A DNA stretch of 61,198 nt, from contig NZ_BOON01000038.1 of assembly GCF_016863255.1 (NCBI RefSeq), forward strand, positions 1 through 61,198, written 5' to 3'. This stretch comes from Planosporangium mesophilum (GTDB lineage Bacteria; Actinomycetota; Actinomycetes; Mycobacteriales; Micromonosporaceae). The notes under the pieces were generated by a model. That model saw only the letters and a list, made by a program, of their open reading frames with translations. It had not been told where the DNA came from and did no database searches. Numbering within the stretch: position 1 is the first letter of the stretch; each line of letters begins with the position of its first letter. Made by a program: the position numbers and the translations under genes. Below, one piece after another: positions 27,223 through 35,820 of this stretch.

Positions 27223-28211
27223 CGCTGGCCTCCTCCCATGGTGGTGAGCGCGCCCTCGATGTCGCGGCGCATGACGAAGCGCTGGTACGCCAGCGCGAAG
27301 ACGAGACTGATCACGAACATCGCGATGCTGATCGCGCTCGCATAGCCCACCTCGTACCGCCGGAAGCCGTACTGGAACATCGTGACCGCCATGGTCTCCG
27401 AGGCGTGGACCGGTCCTCCCACGGTCAGCACCCAGACGAGGTCGAAGAGCTGGATCGAGCCGATGACCGACAGGAAGAGGCTCACCCGGATCGTCGGCCC
27501 GAGCAGCGGCAGGGTGACGTGGCGGAACGTCTGCCAGTCCCCCGCCCCGTCGATCGCCGCCGCCTCGGTCAGCTCGGCCGGGATGTTCTGCCGGCCCGTC
27601 AGGTACAGGATCATGTGGAAGCCGAAGTACTTCCAGGTCATGACGAGAAACACCACGTACAGGACGGTCGACGGGTCGGCGAGCCAGGTGGCGCCCACGT
27701 CACCCGCGCCGAACACCCGCAGTACCTGGTTGGCCAGGCCCCGGTTGGGCGAGAACACCATCGTGAACAGGACGGCCGTGATGACTTCGGACAGCACGTA
27801 CGGCGCGAAGAACAGCACCCGGTAGACGCCCCGTCCGCGCAGCCGCTGGTTGAGCAGCAGCGCGAGCCCGAGCGCGAGCGGCAGTTGGACCGCCGCCGAC
27901 AGCACGATGAGGATCAGTCCGTGCCAGAGGTCGGCGAGGAAGATCGGGTCGGTGAGCAGCCGCCGGAAGTTGTCCAGCCCGACGAAGTTGGTCGGCAGCC
28001 CGCCGAAGCCGTTCCACTTGAACAGGCTCGTGTACGCCGCGAGGATGATCGGTACGAGTACCAGCAGGCCGAACAGCAGCAGCGCCGGCACCAGGAACGC
28101 GAGGACCGGCCAGCGGACCCGGCGGCGCCGGGCCCGCTGGCGGCGGACCGCGTCGGACCGGACCGGGCCGGTGCCGACCCGGTCCGGGTCCGCGCTACTT
28201 GTGAGCAGCAT
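27219..28211 (-). CDS. Carbohydrate ABC transporter permease (MalF-like)
   Basis: A 330-residue permease with an Arg-rich cytoplasmic start, first membrane helix WPVLAFLVPALLLFGLLVL and EAA loop TEAAAIDGAGDWQTFRHV. Partner of the MalG-like permease. ATG 28211 overlaps the end of the binding-protein gene by 17 bases, and no separate ribosome site is seen, so translational coupling is likely. Confidence 0.9.
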   Translation of the reverse strand: MLLTSSADPDRVGTGPVRSDAVRRQRARRRRVRWPVLAFLVPALLLFGLLVLVPIILAAYTSLFKWNGFGGLPTNFVGLDNFRRLLTDPIFLADLWHGLILIVLSAAVQLPLALGLALLLNQRLRGRGVYRVLFFAPYVLSEVITAVLFTMVFSPNRGLANQVLRVFGAGDVGATWLADPSTVLYVVFLVMTWKYFGFHMILYLTGRQNIPAELTEAAAIDGAGDWQTFRHVTLPLLGPTIRVSLFLSVIGSIQLFDLVWVLTVGGPVHASETMAVTMFQYGFRRYEVGYASAISIAMFVISLVFALAYQRFVMRRDIEGALTTMGGGQR

Positions 28212-29475
28212 CGGTGACGGCCCGCACGACCTGCTGCGGGCTCGCCTTGCCCGCGATGAGCTCGGCGACGCTGTCGTTGACCTGCTGCCCCACGGCCGGG
28301 GGGTACGCCTGGTCGAGGAACAACTGGAACCCGGTCGCCGCGGCGAGTGTCTTCTGCACGGCCGCGATGTTGGGATCCTTGATCGCGTCCTCGGCGCCCT
28401 TGACGACCGGGACGACCGCCCCGGTGGCGGCCGCCTTGCGCTGGTTGTCGACCTGGACCAGGAACTTCAGGAACTCGATCGTGGCGGGCGGCGCGTTCCT
28501 GCCGACGGCGAACCCGTTGCCACCACCGAACGCCTCGGTCACCGCGCCCTTGCCGCCCTCGACCGCCGGGAACGGGAAGAAGCCCAGCTTGTCGCCGATA
28601 CCCTTCTTGTTGGTCGAGGTGTCGTTCTGGACCGACGGCGCCCACTGGCCCATCAGCTCCATCGCCGCCGCCCCGTTGCCCATGGTCGCGGCCTGCCCGT
28701 CCGGCGACCCGTAGGTGGCGGCGAGGAACCCCTTCTGGAACGGGGCCAGGTCGACGAGCTCCTTCAGCTTGGTACCCGCGGCCACGAACTCCGGCTTGTC
28801 GAACTTCGCGTCGGCCCCGGCCTGCTTGAGCACGTCCAGGCCACCGATCCGCATCGCCAGGTAGGCCCAGTAGTAGTGCCCGGGCCACTTGTCCCCACCG
28901 GCGAGGGCGATCGGCGTGATGCCGGCCGCCTTGAGCTTGCGCACGGCGTCGAGCAGCCCGGTCCACGTGTCCGGCGGCGAGGCGATGCCCGCCCGGCCGA
29001 ACAGCTCCTTGTTGTACCAGAAACCGACCATCCCGAGGTCGAACGGAACGCCGTACACCTTGTTGTCGAGCCGGTACGGCTGCGTGGACAGCGGGGTGAA
29101 CGTGTCGGCCAGCGACGTGAAGTCGGCGGTCAGGTCCTTCACCAGCCCGGCGTCGACCTGCTGCTTGAGCACCCCGCCACCCCAGGTACTGAAGAGGTCC
29201 GGCGGCGAGCCGCCCTGGGTGACCGTGGTGAGCTTGGACTTGAACGCCTCGTTCTCCAGGGGCGTGATCTTGATCGTGACGTCGGGGTGCTTCGCCTCGA
29301 AGTCCTTGGCCAGCGCCGCCCACACCGACAGCATCGGGTCGGTGTTCGAGATGTGCCACCAGTTGACGGTCGTCTTGCCGTCCTTGCCGGACCCGCCGTC
29401 ACCGCAGGCCCCGAGAGCGAGCGCACTCGCACTCGCGCCGGCGAGGCCCAACAACGATCTACGGGAGACGTGCAT
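28195..29475 (-). CDS. Carbohydrate ABC transporter substrate-binding lipoprotein
   Basis: A 426-residue family-1 solute-binding protein, anchored outside the cell. It has a twin-Arg-like start (SRRSLLGLAGAS), a lipobox LALGACG, then the typical open WWHISNTDPML and PDLFSTWGGGVLKQQ, and a middle with FDLGMVGFWYNKELF. The set of features fits oligosaccharide binders of the BxlE/CebE type, but the sugar cannot be named. First gene of the importer operon; a palindromic candidate operator lies 66 bases upstream. Confidence 0.9.
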   Translation of the reverse strand: MHVSRRSLLGLAGASASALALGACGDGGSGKDGKTTVNWWHISNTDPMLSVWAALAKDFEAKHPDVTIKITPLENEAFKSKLTTVTQGGSPPDLFSTWGGGVLKQQVDAGLVKDLTADFTSLADTFTPLSTQPYRLDNKVYGVPFDLGMVGFWYNKELFGRAGIASPPDTWTGLLDAVRKLKAAGITPIALAGGDKWPGHYYWAYLAMRIGGLDVLKQAGADAKFDKPEFVAAGTKLKELVDLAPFQKGFLAATYGSPDGQAATMGNGAAAMELMGQWAPSVQNDTSTNKKGIGDKLGFFPFPAVEGGKGAVTEAFGGGNGFAVGRNAPPATIEFLKFLVQVDNQRKAAATGAVVPVVKGAEDAIKDPNIAAVQKTLAAATGFQLFLDQAYPPAVGQQVNDSVAELIAGKASPQQVVRAVTDAAHK

Positions 29476-29985
29476 CCGGTACCCCTTTCGAAGAACGCTG
29501 AGCGCACCCGCGCCCGCGGTCGGCCGAGCGGATCGGGCATCGAAACTTTCGGGTGCCTGACCGATAATTCAATATGTGCCGCGGACGCTACGACTCCGCA
29601 ACGCATTGGTCAATACCTATCGAACGCAGGCCTCCACCCACCTCGCCCCGAGGCGTTCCCCGCTCGTTGATCGCTGAACGATGAGCAGCGGAGCGGCCAC
29701 CGGCACCGGCGGCAGCGGAGCGGCCACCGGCGCCGGCGCTCGCCAGGACCTACCCACCCCAGACCCCGGGTCGGATCCGGAAGTTTCCGAAATCTCGACC
29801 CACACGACAGCCAGACCGGGACCCTCCACTGACGACTATCAGCGAACGGCACCACCGGGCCGACGGGGCCCGGCTGCTCTCGGTACTCGGGTTGGCGCGC
29901 TCCAGGGCCGACGTGCAGGACGACGTACGCGAGGAGTTGGAGGGGGACCTGCGGGCGGCCCCGACCGCCCACCCGGGCGGGCCGG
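29476..29985. other. Intergenic region upstream of the first sugar importer
   Basis: About 510 bases without a credible gene. Near the importer it is relatively AT-rich (29550-29600), fitting a promoter. From 29690 there are two near-copies of a block with CAGCGGAGCGGCCACCGGC, and at 29777-29790 a CCGGAAGTTTCCGA element resembling the core of the palindromic repeats elsewhere. A short frame from 29892 looks like a fragment with no start. Confidence 0.5.
29541..29551. promoter_or_regulatory. Candidate operator of the sugar importer
   Basis: The odd palindrome CGAAACTTTCG, flanked by GGCA and TGCC, sits 66 bases upstream of the binding-protein start. Its form is like the operators of LacI-family sugar repressors. 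No LacI gene is adjacent, so the regulator would be encoded elsewhere. Confidence 0.4.
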
Positions 29986-31215
29986 TCAGGCGGACAGCGC
30001 GAGGATCTGCGCCCGGTCGTCCTCCAGCCAGTGCGGGCCGCTCTGCGCCGGGAAGACCGCCCGGTCACCACGGACCATCCGGCGCCGCCCGGTGAAGTCG
30101 ACCAGCAGCGTACCGTCGGCGTCGACCGCCACCACCTCGTCGCCGACGCGCAGCAGCGCGGGGCCGGTCGGTGACTCGGTGACCGCCACCAGCCCGGTGG
30201 CGAGCCCGGCGAGCACGCCTTCGACCGACCGCTCCTCGCAGGCCACCCAGGTGGTGGGGTAACCGGGCCGCGCCGACTGGGCCGGCGAGTGGAAGTCCGA
30301 ACCGCCGACCGGCACGGTGTCGACGCCCCAGGCGAGCAGCCAGGCCAGCGGCGCCCCCCAGGTACGGTCCCACCAGCCGGAGTGCCACACCTCGGCCAGG
30401 AGTGGCCGCTCGTCCAGCGGGTGCAGCCAGGCGAAGTCGCCGCCGAGCGGGTGGTTGACCGACAGCAGCCCGCCCTCCCTGTCCACCGTGGACAGCCACT
30501 CGTTCGCGGGGCGGCGGAAGTCCACCCAGCCGATGTCGCCGTACGCGTTCGCATGCCCGCGGTCGGTGGTGATCTCCTGACCCGGTACCAGGACGAGCCC
30601 GGCGGCCGCCCCGGCCGCGGCCAGCTCGGCGTGGTGGGAGACGGTGTTGTGGTCGGTCACCGCGAGGTAGTCAAGGCCGTTGCCGGCGGCGAGCGCCGCC
30701 AACTCCGGTACGGTCAGCGTCCCGTCCGAGTGCACGGTGTGGGTGTGCAGGTCGCCGGCGAGCCAGGTGAGGCCGGGCGGGGCCGGCAGGTTGCGGTACG
30801 GCCGGAGCCCCGGCGCGAGCCCACCCGCCGCTCCAGCGGTCACGGCGCCCGTGCCGCCGGGCGGGTCGGGCACCCACAGCGCGGCCTCCCCGGTGACCGT
30901 CCAGGCCAGGCCCTGCGGCGGTACCCGGTGCAGCCCGAGGATCACCCGCCACTGGCCGGGGCTCACCGGGCCGGGCAGGTACCCGGGCGTCGCCCAGCTC
31001 TCGGAGACGGTGAACTCCGACCGCGCCCCGCCGGACCAGCCGCAGAACCGCCCGTCGGGGTCCAGCAGGCCGAGGTCCAGCACTCCTGCCCCGGTGTCGT
31101 AGGCCAGCGACACGGTCAGCCGCCGCGCGCCGGGCGGCACGTCGACCGGCAGGTACCGGTACCTCGACTCGGCGCGGTCGTCGGGGCTCCACACCCCGCT
31201 GTGGGTACTCCTCAT
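29986..31215 (-). CDS. CehA/McbA family PHP-domain metallohydrolase
   Basis: A 409-residue protein. An N-terminal beta-sandwich (about 1-140) precedes a PHP phosphoesterase domain with its metal motifs: GDLHTHTVHSDGT, VTDHNTVSHH, PGQEITT, NHPLGG and GSDFHSP. CehA/McbA proteins are described as metal-dependent hydrolases of esters or phosphoesters. The ATG at 31215 overlaps the ABC ATPase stop by 4 bases, making it the last gene of a five-gene uptake operon, so it probably acts on the imported or a related compound. No signal peptide is seen. Confidence 0.88.
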   Translation of the reverse strand: MRSTHSGVWSPDDRAESRYRYLPVDVPPGARRLTVSLAYDTGAGVLDLGLLDPDGRFCGWSGGARSEFTVSESWATPGYLPGPVSPGQWRVILGLHRVPPQGLAWTVTGEAALWVPDPPGGTGAVTAGAAGGLAPGLRPYRNLPAPPGLTWLAGDLHTHTVHSDGTLTVPELAALAAGNGLDYLAVTDHNTVSHHAELAAAGAAAGLVLVPGQEITTDRGHANAYGDIGWVDFRRPANEWLSTVDREGGLLSVNHPLGGDFAWLHPLDERPLLAEVWHSGWWDRTWGAPLAWLLAWGVDTVPVGGSDFHSPAQSARPGYPTTWVACEERSVEGVLAGLATGLVAVTESPTGPALLRVGDEVVAVDADGTLLVDFTGRRRMVRGDRAVFPAQSGPHWLEDDRAQILALSA

Positions 31216-32282
31216 GTCACCAGCTCCCCGTCCGACTCGCGGTAGATCAGCACCCGTCCCGGAGCGGGACTGAGCCAGACCCGCGAGCCGGGTACCGGCT
31301 CGCGGTCCTCGGGTACGGTCGCGCCGATCAGCGCGCCGTCCGCCTCGACGGTCACCAGCGACACGGCTCCGAGGTGCTCGATGATCGACACCTCGCCGGT
31401 GAGGGCGCCGTCCACGGGCGTGGTCGACAGGGAGACGTACTCGGGGCGTACCCCGACGATCACCCGCTCCCCCGGGGCGGTCGGCGGCGTGATCGTCGAC
31501 GGCGTGAGCGTCCCACCGGCGACCGCGACGCCGCCGCCCGAGACCACGCCGGGGAGAAGGTTCATCGGCGTGGACCCGATGAAGTTCGCCACGAACGTGT
31601 TGGCCGGGCGGCCGAAGACCTCGCGCGGGGTACCGACCTGGCGGATCCGGCCGGCCTCCATCACCGCGATCCGGTCCGCGAGCGCGAGCGCCTCGGCCTG
31701 GTCGTGGGTCACGAAGATCGTGGTCACCGCCAGCTCGCGCTGCAGCCGCTTGAGGAACGTGCGCGCCTCCAGCCGGAGCCGCGCGTCCAGATTGGACAGC
31801 GGCTCGTCGAACAGGAAGACCGAGGGGTGGCAGGCGACCGCGCGGGCCAGCGCGACCCGCTGCTGCTGGCCACCCGAGAGCGCCGCCGGCCGGCGGTCCA
31901 TCAGCGCGGCGAGGCCGAGGTTCGCGCCGACGCCCCTCGCCCGGCCGGACCGCTCCGGACGCGACTGGCGTTTGATCTTCAGCGGGTACGCGATGTTGTC
32001 GAGCACGGTCATGTGCGGGAACAGCGCGTAGTCCTGGAAGACCATGGCGACGTCGCGGGCGCCGGGCACGAGCCCGGTCACGTCCCGGTCGCCGATGCGC
32101 ACCTGGCCCGACGTCGGCGCCTCCAGCCCGGCGATGGTGCGCAGCAGGGTGGTCTTGCCGCAGCCGGACGGTCCCAGCAGCGCGAAGAACTCGCCGTCGG
32201 CGACGGTCAGGTCGAGCGTGTCGAGGGCCCGTACGCCGCCGGGGAACTCCTTGGTCAGTGCGCGCAGTTCGACGTCGGCCAT
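31212..32282 (-). CDS. ABC transporter ATPase (UgpC/MalK-like)
   Basis: A 356-residue importer ATPase. Walker A GPSGCGKTT, signature [17 protein letters not shown], Walker B VFLFDEPLSNLDA and the switch FVTHDQAEAL; the C-terminal third is a TOBE/OB domain of the MalK type. The start ATG 32282 lies 2 bases before the end of the permease gene; a longer open frame upstream only reads the permease in another frame. It energises the importer encoded upstream in the same operon, and could also serve the ATPase-less importer at 26386-29475. Confidence 0.93.
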   Translation of the reverse strand: MADVELRALTKEFPGGVRALDTLDLTVADGEFFALLGPSGCGKTTLLRTIAGLEAPTSGQVRIGDRDVTGLVPGARDVAMVFQDYALFPHMTVLDNIAYPLKIKRQSRPERSGRARGVGANLGLAALMDRRPAALSGGQQQRVALARAVACHPSVFLFDEPLSNLDARLRLEARTFLKRLQRELAVTTIFVTHDQAEALALADRIAVMEAGRIRQVGTPREVFGRPANTFVANFIGSTPMNLLPGVVSGGGVAVAGGTLTPSTITPPTAPGERVIVGVRPEYVSLSTTPVDGALTGEVSIIEHLGAVSLVTVEADGALIGATVPEDREPVPGSRVWLSPAPGRVLIYRESDGELVT

Positions 32283-32283
32283 C

Positions 32284-33114
32284 TCAGCTCTTGATCCCCC
32301 CGTGGAAGCGGAAGCCGTACCGGCCCCAGGCGAACAGGTACATGAGCACCACCGGTACCGAGTACAGCAGCGAGAAGCTCGAGATGAGCGCGAGGTTGGG
32401 CGAGCCGCCCTCGGTGTACAGCGTGCGCACGACGACGGCGGCCGGCTGTTTCGTGGGGTCGCGCAGCAGGATGAACGGGGTGAGGAAGCTGCCCCAGACC
32501 TGTACCATCGTCCACACCGCGATGGTGGCGAGGCCGGGACGGGCCACCGGCGCCACGATGTGCCGCAGGATCTGCAGCGGTGAGGCACCGAACACACGCG
32601 CCGACTCCTCGTACGAGCGCGGGATCGTGTCGATGAAGTCCTTCAGCAGGAAGATCGCGGCCGGCAGCAGGCCGCCGGAGAGCACCAGGATCACCCCGGC
32701 CCGGGTGTCGATCAGGTTGAGCTGGAAGATCAGCAGGAAGATCGGCACCATCGCCGCGGTACCGGTGATGACGCTGGACAGCAGCAGCAGCGCGTACAGC
32801 AGGGCGTCGCGGCCCGGCAGCCGTACCCGCGACAGGGCGTACGCCGCGAGTGCCGCCGCGACCACCACGACCACCATCGTGCCGAGTGCCAGCACGACCG
32901 AGTTGACCAGTGAGGAGACCGCGTACGGGTTGCGGCCGATCTCGCCGAAGTTGCCGAGGGTGAACTCCGACGGCGGCCGCACCGCGTACCGGGGAGCGGC
33001 GTCGAACGGCGTGGACAGCAGCCACAGCAACGGCAGTGCGAAGAGCGCGGTACCCACGCCGAGCCCGACGTAGGCCAGGACCCGCAGCGCCACCGCCCGA
33101 GCGGTACTCCTCAT
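32284..33114 (-). CDS. Carbohydrate ABC transporter permease (MalG/UgpE-like)
   Basis: A 276-residue permease with six predicted helices, EAA loop EESARVFGASPLQILRHI and C-terminal FRFHGGIKS. One base separates its stop from the ATPase start. Partner of the next upstream permease. Confidence 0.9.
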   Translation of the reverse strand: MRSTARAVALRVLAYVGLGVGTALFALPLLWLLSTPFDAAPRYAVRPPSEFTLGNFGEIGRNPYAVSSLVNSVVLALGTMVVVVVAAALAAYALSRVRLPGRDALLYALLLLSSVITGTAAMVPIFLLIFQLNLIDTRAGVILVLSGGLLPAAIFLLKDFIDTIPRSYEESARVFGASPLQILRHIVAPVARPGLATIAVWTMVQVWGSFLTPFILLRDPTKQPAAVVVRTLYTEGGSPNLALISSFSLLYSVPVVLMYLFAWGRYGFRFHGGIKS

Positions 33115-33127
33115 GCCGACCTCACGA

Positions 33128-34108
33128 TCATGCCGGCCTCACCCGGGCCACCCGCAGGTACACCAGCGCCAGCAGCAGGTTGACCAGCAGTACCAGCAGC
33201 GAGATCGCGCCCGAGTACCCCATCTCGCCGCCGACGATCGCGGTGTTGTAGATGTAGGCCGCCACCACCTCCGACCGGTGGTTCGGCCCGCCCGCCGTCA
33301 GCAGGAACGGCGTGAAGTCGTTGAACGTCCACAGCGTGATCAGCAGCGTGTTCGTCAGCGCGTACCGGCGGATGTTGGGCAGGATCACGTCGCGCAGCGT
33401 CTGCCCGGTGGACGCGCCGGCCAACCGGGCCGTCTCCAGCTGCGATGGCGGCACCCCCGACAGCGCCGCGGAGTAGAGCATCATCGAGAACGCGGTGCCC
33501 CGCCAGATGTTGAAGACCACGATCGCGACCATCGGGTACTCGATCAGCCACGCCACCCCGGGTACCTGACCCAGCAGCACGTTGACCGTGCCGCCGTCCC
33601 GGTCGAGCATCGCGATCCACAGGAACGCAACGACCGAGCTGGGCAGGATCCAGGCGAGCAGGACGAGCGCCTCGACGAGGCGGCGCACCGCGGGGCGGGC
33701 CGGGCGCAGCGCGTACGCGAAGAAGAAGCCGAGCAGGTTCTGCCCGAGCACCGCCGAGCCCAGGACGAAGACCAGCGTCAGCCACATCGACCGGTAGAAC
33801 GTCGGGTCGGTCAGGGCCCGACGGTAGTTCTCCAGGCCGACGATCTGCGGTGCGCGGGCGGCGGTGCCGGTCAGCCGGTAGTCGGTCACGCCGATGTAGA
33901 GCGTCCAGAGCGCCGGGAAGACCAGGAAGACCCCGATGAGGACGAGCCCGGGCGTCACGAACCCGAGCGCCCGCCACCGCCCCAGCCCGACCACGTCGGT
34001 GGCCGGTCCGGCCCGCCCGGCCGGCATCGTCGCGGCCGGGGCGGCGGTCGCCCCGGTCGCAACGGCGTCGAGTGCGGGCTCAGCCGCTGGCAACCTTGCC
34101 CACCCCAC
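33128..34108 (-). CDS. Carbohydrate ABC transporter permease (MalF/UgpA-like)
   Basis: A permease of up to 326 residues; first helix FVTPGLVLIGVFLVFPALW, EAA loop LETARLAGASTGQTLRDV. The start is uncertain: GTG 34108 overlaps the binding-protein gene by 29 bases, while ATG 34027 would give a product 27 residues shorter that still keeps all helices. Neither has a clear ribosome site. Confidence 0.88.
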   Translation of the reverse strand: MGWARLPAAEPALDAVATGATAAPAATMPAGRAGPATDVVGLGRWRALGFVTPGLVLIGVFLVFPALWTLYIGVTDYRLTGTAARAPQIVGLENYRRALTDPTFYRSMWLTLVFVLGSAVLGQNLLGFFFAYALRPARPAVRRLVEALVLLAWILPSSVVAFLWIAMLDRDGGTVNVLLGQVPGVAWLIEYPMVAIVVFNIWRGTAFSMMLYSAALSGVPPSQLETARLAGASTGQTLRDVILPNIRRYALTNTLLITLWTFNDFTPFLLTAGGPNHRSEVVAAYIYNTAIVGGEMGYSGAISLLVLLVNLLLALVYLRVARVRPA

Positions 34109-35507
34109 CCACGATCGGCTCCACCGTCCGCTGGTACGTCGCGGCCGCGTCCACCGCCGGCGTACCCGTCGCCACGTCGAGCGTCGCCTGCTGGAGCGCC
34201 TGCGACACCCGCGGGTACACCGCGAAGCCGGGCCGGTACGCGGTCAGCGGCAGCACCTTCTGGGAGACGAACAGCAGCATCGGGTTGTTCTTGAGTACCT
34301 CGTCGTTGACGTCCTGGCGCTGGGTGAGCCGCGGCGAGCCGGCCACCGACGCGATCGTGGCGTCCTTGGAGTTCAGGAACTGCAACAGCTCCCACGCCTG
34401 CTGCGGGTACTTGCTCGCCGGGTTGAGCACATGGCCGCTGCCGCCGGACATCGACACGAAGTCCTGACCGCGGATGCCGGCACCCGGGGTCTTGGCCGGG
34501 ATCAGCGCGTACCCGACGGTCTGGTCCCGGTCGGGCATCTTGGCGATGCCCTTGGTCGGCTCGATCACCGCCCGCCAGAAGTAGTCGCCCTCCAGCAGCA
34601 TGGCGATCCGCCCCTCGGCGAACGCCTGGAACGACTTGTCTCGTCCCTTGGCGTCCTGCTGGATCACCGGATCGCCCAGGCCGTTGCGGTAGATCTCCTG
34701 GTACATGCCGAGGGCATCGCGCAGCGCCTGGGTGTTGCCCTGCCACTTGCCGTCGGCCCAGATCTGGTGGCCGGCGCCGACCAGCAGCGGCAGGATGCCC
34801 TGCATCGTCGTCGCCTCGCCCATCGCGGTACCGGCGTTGAGCTGCATCGGGATGACCCCGGGCACGCCCGCCTTGATCCGGTACGCGGCGGAGAGCACGT
34901 CGCTCCAGCTCCGGGGCTGCCAGTCGGCGGGCAGCCCGGCCTGCGCGAAGAGCTTCCGGTTGAAGTAGATGACCCGGCCGTCGGTGCCCAGCGGCACCCC
35001 GTAGCGTTTGCCGTTGTAGGCCATGTTGGTCTGGACGGCCGGCGGGATCTGCGCCCAGCCCTCCCAGTCGTCGGCCTTGTCCTTGCCGACGAGGTCCTCG
35101 ATCGGCTTGATGTACCCGGCGTCGGCGAACTCCCCGACCCAGATGCCGTCGAGCGCGTAGATGTCGGCGCCGCTGCCGGTCTTCAGGTCGAGCGCGATCT
35201 TGCTCTTGTAGTCCTCGTCGCTCGCGCCGGACGGCTGGAGCGTGACGTGCGCGGTACGGCCCTTGGCCTTCTGCGCCTCGACGAACTTCGGAATGACCCA
35301 GTTGCTGAGCCACTCCGCCTGCGAGGCGTTCTTGCCGCCCGCGATGGAGTTGACGCCGATGCTGAGCGTGAACTCCTTGGCGTCGGCATTCTTCGTGGTG
35401 TCGGAGCTGGTCTTCTTACCCAGGCAGCCGGCGGTGGTGGCGGCGACAGTCACCAGCACCGCGATCGTCGCGGCGGCCCGTCCGTACCTCTCGATGCGTT
35501 GCTGCAT
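34080..35507 (-). CDS. ABC transporter substrate-binding lipoprotein
   Basis: A 475-residue extracellular solute-binding protein. Signal peptide with lipobox TTAGC (Cys near 28), followed by a short Ser/Thr/Lys linker. It shows the family-1 pattern SGADIYALDGIWVGEFADAG, RVIYFNRKLFAQAGLP and the late NPASKYPQQAWELLQFL. GGGGAGG precedes the ATG. First gene of a five-gene operon: binding protein, two permeases, ATPase, PHP hydrolase. The ligand may be a sugar or a polyol-phosphate-like compound; not determined. Confidence 0.9.
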   Translation of the reverse strand: MQQRIERYGRAAATIAVLVTVAATTAGCLGKKTSSDTTKNADAKEFTLSIGVNSIAGGKNASQAEWLSNWVIPKFVEAQKAKGRTAHVTLQPSGASDEDYKSKIALDLKTGSGADIYALDGIWVGEFADAGYIKPIEDLVGKDKADDWEGWAQIPPAVQTNMAYNGKRYGVPLGTDGRVIYFNRKLFAQAGLPADWQPRSWSDVLSAAYRIKAGVPGVIPMQLNAGTAMGEATTMQGILPLLVGAGHQIWADGKWQGNTQALRDALGMYQEIYRNGLGDPVIQQDAKGRDKSFQAFAEGRIAMLLEGDYFWRAVIEPTKGIAKMPDRDQTVGYALIPAKTPGAGIRGQDFVSMSGGSGHVLNPASKYPQQAWELLQFLNSKDATIASVAGSPRLTQRQDVNDEVLKNNPMLLFVSQKVLPLTAYRPGFAVYPRVSQALQQATLDVATGTPAVDAAATYQRTVEPIVGGVGKVASG

Positions 35508-35820
35508 CGGCCCTCCCCATGAGGAAGCTCGCGTACGGTCGATACGGCGTCACGCCGCGCATCGGCCGAGATCCATATCTTGCACCCGATCGACGCAGCG
35601 TGCCATCCCATGGGTCGTTCGGCCTGGCGGACCGCGACCCGACCGGCGGACAATTTACTTGCGTTGCCGAAATTTGCTCTGTCGATATTTGTCGTGTCAA
35701 CCATTCGTCCAGGTCGGATTGCGCCGTCTGCATGACTGCAGTAAGTGCAAGATTCGATCACTCTGGGTGTTGCGGGAGGTGCCCGCACCGGAGCGCGCTC
35801 CGTGAGCGGATCGGTCTGCC
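35508..35820. other. Divergent promoter region between importer and chemoreceptor
   Basis: About 310 bases with no gene. The centre (35645-35720) is clearly AT-richer than the flanks, with runs such as CCGAAATTTGC and CGATATTTG, and probably holds the promoters of both the importer operon and the chemoreceptor. Confidence 0.5.

Noticed and set aside
29681-30262. A 193-codon frame between the two importer operons
   Set aside because: The first part is a Gly/Ala/Thr repeat and the second half is antisense to the PHP hydrolase gene.
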